A DNA stretch of 64,000 nt. Source: Telopea speciosissima. Its lineage: Eukaryota; Streptophyta; Magnoliopsida; Proteales; Proteaceae. The stretch covers positions 50,459,043 to 50,523,042 of the forward strand of contig NC_057926.1 in NCBI RefSeq assembly GCF_018873765.1, given 5' to 3'. The position numbers and the translations under genes were made by a program. Below, piece after piece: positions 57,400 to 64,000 of the stretch; position 1 is the stretch's first letter, and every line of letters starts with the position of its first letter. A model generated the notes under the pieces. It saw only the letters and a list, made by a program, of their open reading frames with translations. It had not been told where the DNA came from and searched no databases.

Positions 57400-57547
57400 T
57401 CCCTGTCTGGTTAGGTTTGTAGGTTCCTTTTATAGGGAGAGCGGAAATGATGACCTCACCCCACCCGGACACTGTGTTTGGGCAGGGGGTGAGATCGTCA
57501 TTCCATTCCCCTATGAGAGAAACCTACGAACCTGACCGGATAGGGAC
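57400..57547. mobile_element. Foldback MITE, about 148 bp
   Basis: Left TCCCTGTCTGGTTAGGTTTG and inner AAATGATGACCTCACCCC are mirrored by GGGGTGAGATCGTCATT and GAACCTGACCGGATAGGGA on the right. Arms are about 63 bp with a few mismatches. Confidence 0.85.
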
Positions 57548-58099
57548 ATATCTCTTTCTCCCATTAAAGAAAAAAAAGGATTTTTAGTTTTGTAGTCTCC
57601 GTAACTATGAGTGAGTGGGAACGTATTCTCTACGGTGGAAATTATGACATCGCACAAAATTAACACAGTCCTGGACTAGAACGGGGCATTCATGCATGAG
57701 GGAATAATTTAGGAGAATCAAAGCTTTGATCTTTTCCTCTGGTAATCTAACTGACATCTTTTTGTTGATGCACATATCTTTGGAATTTTTTTTTTATAAG
57801 TGAAATTATGAAAGAATCCCTAGACCAAATGCCCACACATTTCTTTGGAATTGGTTGATCTCTTGAAAACATTGTATTCTAAATATTTGTCACTGGGCAA
57901 GAAAAATCTGCTTGCATCGATCATGTATATACATATTAGTAAACTTGTATGTGCAAATGCACGTGTGCAATTTGTTAGATTGCGAAGAGAGTATATGCAC
58001 GGAAGAGAGAGAGAGAGAGAGAGAGAGATTTTGATTTTCAAATTACCTGTTTTGGTCCTTGGCAAATTTATTGGACGTGGACTTGACATATTGTTATAG

Positions 58100-58800
58100 C
58101 AAACACCAACCAAAAACGCGAAAAAGAAATAAGAACAGAGCAAGAGGACACAGAGATATAACGTGGTTCACACACCAATATGGTGTGCTACATCCACAGG
58201 CGTAGGCAAAGGTGATTCACTATGTAAATCGGAGAAAAGATTATAATGGAGATCTCAAAAACACCTAAAACGGCGCTGCTACTCTCTCCCAGGAACCCTA
58301 GAACGAAAAACCCCAAATCTTACTCATTATGGTCTTTCCATAATGAGATCTTCTGAGATTTCTTTTTTTGTAAACAATGTATAGATCGAGGAAGGCACAG
58401 AGAGTAAGATTCCACACTCTCACCTGCACCATCAACTGTATCATCCGTATCAAAAGGTAGAGCAATATACGAGTCCAAAGGCGCATAGACATTTGCATGA
58501 GGGGATCCCGAACCACAACTCTAAATCTGACACATATGTCTCTGTATCGGATGAACAAAAGACAGGGGCCATACTCTTTCTAGTTGAAGGTAGACCTAAA
58601 GCTTTACGCCAACTCTCCAACCCAAAGAGACACATCCATCCATACAATGAATCAATTGAAAGAGGCAAGTACACAGAGGTTGAAGCTAAGATTGAATAGT
58701 CTCAACTAAGATCGGCGGATTAGGACAAGAGGAATTGAACTCTTGATCTGCTAAAGAAGGGCGAACTATATACGAAGATCGTGATTGAAAGCCTATATAT
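58100..58800 (-). mobile_element. Probable LTR-retrotransposon debris
   Basis: On the minus strand, CACATTGGTGTGTGAACCACG-like sequence (near 58161-58195), the word GTGGATGTAGC and ACGTTATATCTCTGTGTCC are typical of plant copia LTR transcripts. The adjoining part to 58.8 kb has overlapping frames on both strands without a domain that I can name. Confidence 0.4.
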
Positions 58801-59475
58801 GACCCTTCAAATTAAAATTTCTTTTAACAATTTTGGGAAATATTCATAATTTAATAAGCACAGGTTATTAAATGTTTAACAAAAGAAAAAAGAAAAAAAA
58901 AAGGTACAAGTATTAAATGGAAGATCGGTTTTCATCAGGCAGATTGAAGTGCCTAACATTTTTTGTAGACTTTAGCGTGACAACATCTTAATCTCATGGT
59001 CAAACCAATTATCATTTGTTTTTTTTGGTATGATGAAAAACCAATTATCATTTGGAGTTAATCAAATTATGTATCTGAGACCCTAATCTAGGTGGCAACT
59101 CAGTATCTTTAAAAGCTCATTTCTTTAAAAAGGAGTAACAATCTTTCTAATTTCACAGTGACGACGACTCAATTTCACACGCAATGATCTTTTTGTTTTC
59201 CTAAAAAAATATGCGCGAGCTACTCAAAACCCTAATCTCTAATCTCCAATTTCAACTCAGTGTGTGGGAAGTTATGGTTACATCAAATGCCCATCTAACA
59301 GTAATTATAAAGATCATAAAGAAGAAAAAAGTCTCTTATTTATTTGCTTTTATTTCAAGAGTACAAATAAAATACCTATTTAAACTTCCGTTATCTCCAA
59401 GGGAGAAGGATCGATGAATTACTAATATATGCACCTCAGGGTGAATGTTCACGTACCTGAATGTACGTGAATGAC

Positions 59476-59760
59476 TCACAGTCGTTTAGATTGATCACAT
59501 GATGGACACAGAGCTGTTGTTTTACCACGACCTGGACCACTCCCGGGACCAAAAAGCTTCCGAGTAACCAAAAACTGTGTTACCGGAGTTCCGGTATACT
59601 CCAGTTTCAAAAAATCTGGATCCAGTTTGGTGCTGGGACTGATGAGATAATCTTGAAATCCACTGCCAGGTCGAGCAGCTGAAGCCGGAGAAGATGAAGC
59701 AAGACAGATTGATAAAACAATCAAAGAGATGATCAAATAAAAACGATTCAGAGTTGCCAT
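59476..59760 (-). CDS. Small secreted protein, paralogue B (94 aa)
   Basis: Single exon starting MATLNRFYLIISLIVLSICL, a signal peptide ending near SPASAA. The mature part has ARPGSGFQDYL, TKLDPDFLKLEYTGTP and TQFLVTRKL, then FGPGSGPGRGK and a C-terminal extension with two cysteines (TALCPSCDQSKRL). The block PGSGPGRG is shared with paralogue C and recalls the SGPS-type core of PIP peptides, but it lacks their C-terminal GxGH, so the match is weak. The 3' flank (CTCTAATCTCCAATTT, TATGGTTACATCAAA) is also shared with C. Likely a secreted signalling-peptide precursor; receptor and role unknown. Confidence 0.78.
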   Translation of the reverse strand: MATLNRFYLIISLIVLSICLASSSPASAARPGSGFQDYLISPSTKLDPDFLKLEYTGTPVTQFLVTRKLFGPGSGPGRGKTTALCPSCDQSKRL

Positions 59761-59847
59761 TTCCCTAGCAATTAATGCTGGATGATAAACCAGCTTACAA
59801 AGCTCTTCTTACACGATGAGAAAGAAGCTAAAGGAAGGCCATTTAGA

Positions 59848-60829
59848 AGCATGGCTAAGAATTAAGGTTCATTTAAGATCTTGACTTGTTAATCACAATA
59901 AGCAATAACCTCACCTACCTGGAAATTGCATCACCAATCCCTTTCGGCTGGAACTAGGAATTGTAATCAGTAGTGCCGGGTCATGTACTCATGTTTTACT
60001 CATGTTTGGTGTATCAAAATTGTCTAAAACATTTTTTTATTTTTTTATTTTTTGGTGTCTAGTCGTAAATGAAATACAAAATTCTAGGTAATTGTGAAAA
60101 ATATTTGTATTAATTCAATGTATAATATGAATCTCAGGTAACAATTTTAAAGTAAAAAAAAAAAAAAAAAAAGAAACATGAAATAACATTAGCAAGAGGA
60201 AAAAAAATTTGATTGGTTGAATAAAGTATATTATATGGAATTTTGGGTTAATTTATTGTTGGTCATAAGTGGAAGAGACAGGGAAGAAAAATCTGTAAGA
60301 AACCAGGTCAAAAAGTTAGTTAGAGAGGATCTTTTTCCACTAGAAGAGAGGAATGAGAGGTTTTTTTTTTATTTTTTTTATTTTTTTTCTTCTTTTGAAT
60401 AGAAAACAATTAGAGGAAACTCATAGGTAAAATGACCTATATACGAAATAGGGGATGTGCATGGCTTGACTTTCAATACCAAAATATCGTAAGCCTCACA
60501 CTATGAATTAATGGAGCTTTTATGTTTTGAATACGACTGAGTTTTCCTTAAATCACAATTAAGGGATAATCTTACCTGAGGTATTATCGACTTTGTCTAA
60601 TAGAGGTATTTAATAACCCTAAGATGGTGTGTAGGAAAATTTTTCCCTTTCGAATTTGTAGGCATTAAACCTTTATGGGCAATGGTTAGCATTTGTTTAT
60701 AACATAACCACCAGAGTTGCCACAAAATCTCTGTCTCTCTCTCTCTATACCAAACAAAGACTTGACCACCAAGAACCAATCAAAGTCTAACCGAGAGGTC
60801 TCCTAACAAGTGATTATGGGTTTTGTTCA
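59848..60829. other. Intergenic stretch, no gene recognised
   Basis: Upstream flank of paralogue B, followed by AT-rich DNA with several A- and T-runs. Nothing else supportable was seen. Confidence 0.4.
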
Positions 60830-61587
60830 TCTACATAGCACTCCTTTTTTATGGGTTTTTAACAATTATCATTCCAAAATCTTTACTATCTATTGTTGTC
60901 CCTCCAAAAATTTTCAAACAACTGTTACCCCCCTCTGATGCATACTAACCACTAACTGACCCCACCGTTACATTTTCATAACGGTAGGGGTTAGTCGTGA
61001 CAGTGTGCCGTTGTCAAGAAATTTTTAGGACCAAAATACCCTTTTGGGGTGATAATTGTAAAAAACAAAAAAAACCCATCACCGTCCTTCTTCTTCTTCT
61101 TCTTCATCTTCCTCCTCCTCCTCTGCAACCCCAAAGGTGAAATATCCATTTTTCCCCTTAGTTGTAACCATCACCTGCTCAGGCTCCGGTGGCCATTACC
61201 AGCAGCATCTCCCTATATCCCTTTCCTTCTCCGTCTCCGACACCCCTCCCCCTCATCTGCTCAGACTCTCCCTCTCCCTTCCGGCCTGAAAATGTTGGCT
61301 GCTCAGTGGAAGGAAGGAATTGCATCTGCAAGACTTTGACTTTACTAAATTACTATTTCAATCCAGCTATAGATGGAGTTCTAGTCTAATTAGTGCAGCC
61401 AAGTCTTTGATTCGCCATTAAAGGACTTTTAAACTTTCAGTTATAAGTACTGTTGTGGTGGCTGATTCTGATCAGTCATTCTCATGATCTCATCATCATT
61501 TCTTGAATCACTTACTTGTTTGATTTGGGGACCCTATCTGGCTTGGCTTTTAGTTTTCCTTTTCCCTCTACTTGATCTTCATCTCTC

Positions 61588-61595
61588 TATAAATA
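61588..61595 (+). promoter_or_regulatory. TATA box before the orphan pirin exon
   Basis: TATAAATA at 61588-61595, in a CTCTCTATAAATACAC context, is 62 bp before the ATG at 61658, a normal distance for a plant promoter with a short leader. Confidence 0.6.
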
Positions 61596-61657
61596 CACAA
61601 AAATCTTCCACTTCTTGTTCCAAAGATCCAAACTGTTCTGAAAAAAAGGGAAAAAGA

Positions 61658-61773
61658 ATGCCTGAAACAGAGATCTCAAGTGTTCTTAGAGAACCCCGCT
61701 TTGTGGTTAAAAAATTTCAGGCCATATCACAGAGAGAAGGAGCTGGTGCTGTTGTCAGACGAAGCATCGGAAG
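61658..61773 (+). pseudogene. Orphan first exon of a pirin-like gene
   Basis: The exon encodes MPETEISSVLREPRFVVKKF, then QAISQREGAGAVVRRSIGR, and stops at a good donor, AAG|GTAAGAG, in phase 2. The VVKKF ... EGAGAVVRRSIGR block is the N-terminal signature of plant pirin-like cupin proteins (functional pirins are about 290-330 aa with two cupin domains). The next exon normally continues with an ELR.FDPF.. block; nothing like it was seen between 61774 and the window end. An upstream in-frame Met at 61484 lies before the TATA box and is not used. Fragment probably carried by a transposable element. Confidence 0.75.
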
Positions 61774-62450
61774 GTAAGAGAAACTCATCAACTAGATTTT
61801 GAAGGGTAGTATTGTAAATTTAATTCTAATGTTTAGTAAAGGGGTAAAATAGTCCTTTCACACCAATAACTAACAACATACTAACATCGTTACTGTAGAG
61901 AGGTGATTTGAGATTTTTCAAAAACTAAGGGGTGATCTGAGTTTTGTTTGAAAATCAGAAAGTGATGTGTAATTTATCCAATTTTAAATATTGGAAAGTG
62001 TTGCAACATTTGTTTTTTTTTTAATAGAAACAAACATTAGAAAACTTTTCAACATGTAAAATTTTACAGTTACAAAGTAAATTTCGTCTGGAAAAATTTT
62101 CAGGTAAAATTTTCCACTGAAACAAACCAAGGCTAAATAATTAAGTGAATAGTACAAAACACCTCCATCTCTAATCTCCAATTTTAAGCTAGTGGTTGGG
62201 TGTCTATGGTTACATCAAAAGCGCATCTGAAGTCAAGTTCATAGCATCACCAAAGAATAATAATAATAATAAAAATAAAAAGATCAAGTTCATAGAGAAG
62301 GAATGCCTTTGCTTTGCTTTTATTTTCGAGAGAGCGAGATGACTACAAGAAATTTAGTAATAAACTCGAAGCTCAATATTACATAGGATTTAGGACCAGA
62401 AGGGGCGGGCAAGTGAGAGCATTAAGATTAAAGGGTTGGGGCAGGCTGTA

Positions 62451-62672
62451 CTATTTGCCGTTTGGCGCTCCACGACCTGGACCACTTCCAGGAGTTGCAG
62501 TATCAAGGTTCCGACGAACCAAAAATTCTGTTATTGGATCCGGTTTGGTGTAGAGACTGGTGAGATACTCTCGAAAGCCACTGCCGGGCGGAGCAAATGA
62601 AGCCGGATAAGATGCAAGAAAGATTGATAAAACAATCAAAGACATAAAATAAAAACGATGCAGAGTTACCAT
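62451..62672 (-). CDS. Small secreted protein, paralogue C (73 aa)
   Basis: Single exon starting MVTLHRFYFMSLIVLSIFL, a signal peptide ending near PASFA. The mature part is PPGSGFREYLTSLYTKPDP and ITEFLVRRNL, then ATPGSGPGRGAPNGK at the end. Relative to copies A and B it lacks the FLKLEYT segment (about 12 residues). The PGSGPGRG motif is kept near the C terminus. The frame is intact despite divergence from B, which hints at selection. Likely a peptide precursor like B. A TATA-like TATAAATTA lies about 30-38 bp upstream at 62702-62710. Confidence 0.75.
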   Translation of the reverse strand: MVTLHRFYFMSLIVLSIFLASYPASFAPPGSGFREYLTSLYTKPDPITEFLVRRNLDTATPGSGPGRGAPNGK

Positions 62673-62701
62673 TTCCCTGCAAAGGATAATAAATCAGCGT
62701 A

Positions 62702-62710
62702 TAATTTATA
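62702..62710 (-). promoter_or_regulatory. TATA-like box of paralogue C
   Basis: TATAAATTA on the minus strand, close to the ATG (about 30 bp). Its short distance would leave almost no leader, so an alternative upstream start is possible. Confidence 0.35.
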
Positions 62711-62732
62711 AGAAATTTTCAAGGTTATTTTT

Positions 62733-63143
62733 ATGGGCTTAATTAATTACTGGACCCAATCTTTAGATGAGGATTTTAATATATGATCTGGTTCAAGCAT
62801 GTCACTCAGTTTACTAAGATGGGCCAGCCCAAGCCCATTGTGGAAGTGGATTTAGGTTTTGGGGCAGTACTATTAAGGAGAGTCCCTCACTTTCTCTTTT
62901 CTCCCACAAAAAAAAATAATCTCTTGGTTGAATAACGGGAGATTGCAAAAGATCCTTTCAAAGCTTGATGTTGCGCGAGGAGATTGCTTGAGGATTATAA
63001 TTTTGTTCTTTATCAGCATATGAGGTGCAATGTACTTTTAATCCCTTCATTTACTTTTATGTATTTGTGTTCTAGGTCATTGTGTGGAGTTAGGGTTTCA
63101 GGTTTGAAACCACATGTTTTCATCTAACAGTTGGCATCAGAGT
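62733..63143 (+). mobile_element. LTR fragment ending in a primer-binding site
   Basis: The LTR end ATGTTTTCATCTAACA at 63129 is followed by GTTGGCATCAGAGTCC, close to the TTGGTATCAGAGCC primer-binding site of copia elements. The left edge (TGGGCTTAATTAATT near 62733) is a guess. No gag was recognised downstream, up to 64000. Confidence 0.45.
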
Positions 63144-64000
63144 CCTACCATACATGATTAAAATCGATTTTTTATATTATTGCCATATATTTTTTTCGGT
63201 GTTGAATGATCGAACAATTTAATTAAATAAAAATCAATTGAAAAAATCTAGATCGGTTTTGGGTTTTCTATAGGGTTTCAGGCGAAAGAGAGAGTTTGGG
63301 GTTTTCTGATTTTCTCCCATCCGATGCTAGAATCAATTCATGTGCTTCTATTTCGTTTTTCCTATTCGTTCGTCACTTCTTTTCTATTTATTTTCTGTAA
63401 CCAACGGAATTGAGATTGGTTTGGTATGATGGATGTCAACGGCATTTGTAATGGTTATTCTAACCTGCACCTTCATCCTAAATGTCAATGGGGTCAATCC
63501 ATTTTCACAAGAGGTAGATTGGGATGAAGATAACTAGGAACTAGATCTGGTGTTTAAATCGTGGATACCAGCGATTTGATTGATTTCTTCAACGCTGTTG
63601 TAAATCAGGTTTGGAGGGCCAGCAGGCTTTCCGTGTTTGTGCGAAAGGGAATAACCCTCAGGATGGGGATCTAGCGCACTCATGATTCGCCGATATACAG
63701 TCAAACATTCTCTCTCTTTGATATTCTCCCAATTAGGGTAGTGGATTCCATGTTAGGCGTCTTTTTTGAATATGGCAAAAAATTCTGTGAATCCAATACA
63801 TCGGTATATAGTCAAAAGAGACATTAACCGTTGGTGCGCCAAAACTCCCAATGCATAACCACATCGATAAGGACCCATTAGGTCAAGAGACCGATTGTAT
63901 ACTACAGATGAGAATTTCGTTCTAAATAAACTTACTATAACGCACATTTGAAATGTTCGTACGATTTGGTTGAATGTATACATAGTATGTACACTTATAT
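63144..64000. other. Leader or flank of the LTR element; no gene recognised
   Basis: AT-rich DNA with short frames only; the minus frame at 63753-63983 has no nameable domain. If the LTR at 63.1 kb belongs to a longer element, its body would begin here. Confidence 0.35.

Larger units (their letters stand above)
60840..61980. mobile_element. Putative gene-capturing TIR element (Pack-type) carrying a pirin exon
   Basis: The two flanks are loosely inverted. The left (CCCTCCAAAAATTTTCAAAC, then ACTAACTGACCCC-type words) resembles the reverse complement of the right (GATTTTTCAAAAACTAAGGGG, ACTAACAACATACTAAC). Both are of the kind found at ends of plant Pack-MULE-like elements. Between them are a CTT/CCT-rich segment and the promoter plus first exon of a pirin gene. 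Exact ends and target duplication were not fixed. Confidence 0.4.

Noticed and set aside
58298-58699. Overlapping frames suggesting a possible organelle-derived or retroelement gene
   Set aside because: I could not match any to a plastid, mitochondrial or pol domain; left as LTR debris.
52774-62672. Calling the small secreted proteins SCOOP or PIP peptides
   Set aside because: SCOOP SxS and PIP SGPSxxGxGH cores are not met; only loose Gly/Pro/Ser similarity.
1-64000. CRISPR arrays, bacterial operons, prophage or plasmid features
   Set aside because: None seen; introns, plant promoters and plant transposons throughout show nuclear plant DNA.

Overview
The window is nuclear DNA from a flowering plant, most likely a eudicot or early-diverging dicot. 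The evidence is long AT-rich intergenic and intronic DNA packed with degenerate transposons, spliced genes of plant-only or plant-type families (PLATZ factor, BAG8-like co-chaperone, POD1/TAPT1, an LRR-XII-type receptor kinase, a BPA1-like RRM protein) and a plant-type snRNA promoter. Species cannot be named from the sequence. No bacterial, organellar or viral gene set was recognised.

Layout. 0-3.4 kb: repeats (foldback, RTE-type LINE tail, a 224-bp tandem duplication). 3.5-8.7 kb: five exons of a BPA1-like RRM protein, minus strand, 3' part not found in the window. 9.8-12.1 kb: two L1-type LINE remnants. 12.7-14.1 kb: two-exon BAG-domain/IQ protein, minus. 17.0-17.2 kb: a U5 snRNA-like gene with USE and TATA elements, plus strand. 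18-21.6 kb: SINE, dispersed repeats and large foldback elements. 22.4-23.4 kb: PLATZ transcription factor, minus. 24-29.6 kb: repeats. 29.7-42.4 kb: an apparently intact 11-exon POD1/TAPT1 gene (624 aa), minus, whose introns hold a small LTR element and a dead copia fragment. 43-44.7 kb: foldback element, long C/G homopolymer tract and SINE pieces. 45.1-48.6 kb: a two-exon MIK2-like LRR receptor kinase, minus, with a frame-breaking deletion in the kinase activation loop. 49-64 kb: hAT-type and other MITEs plus three related genes for small secreted proteins at 52.8, 59.5 and 62.5 kb (all minus strand), and an orphan first exon of a pirin gene at 61.7 kb.

How things may connect. POD1 acts in the ER and is known from Arabidopsis pollen-tube guidance; MIK-type LRR kinases perceive extracellular peptides; the three small paralogues look like secreted peptide precursors. 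Their closeness is seen; any functional link is inference. The most distinctive sequence-level points are the peptide family, the exact U12-type AT-AC intron in POD1, the U5 gene with a variant loop, the damaged receptor kinase, and the captured pirin exon with its own TATA box.
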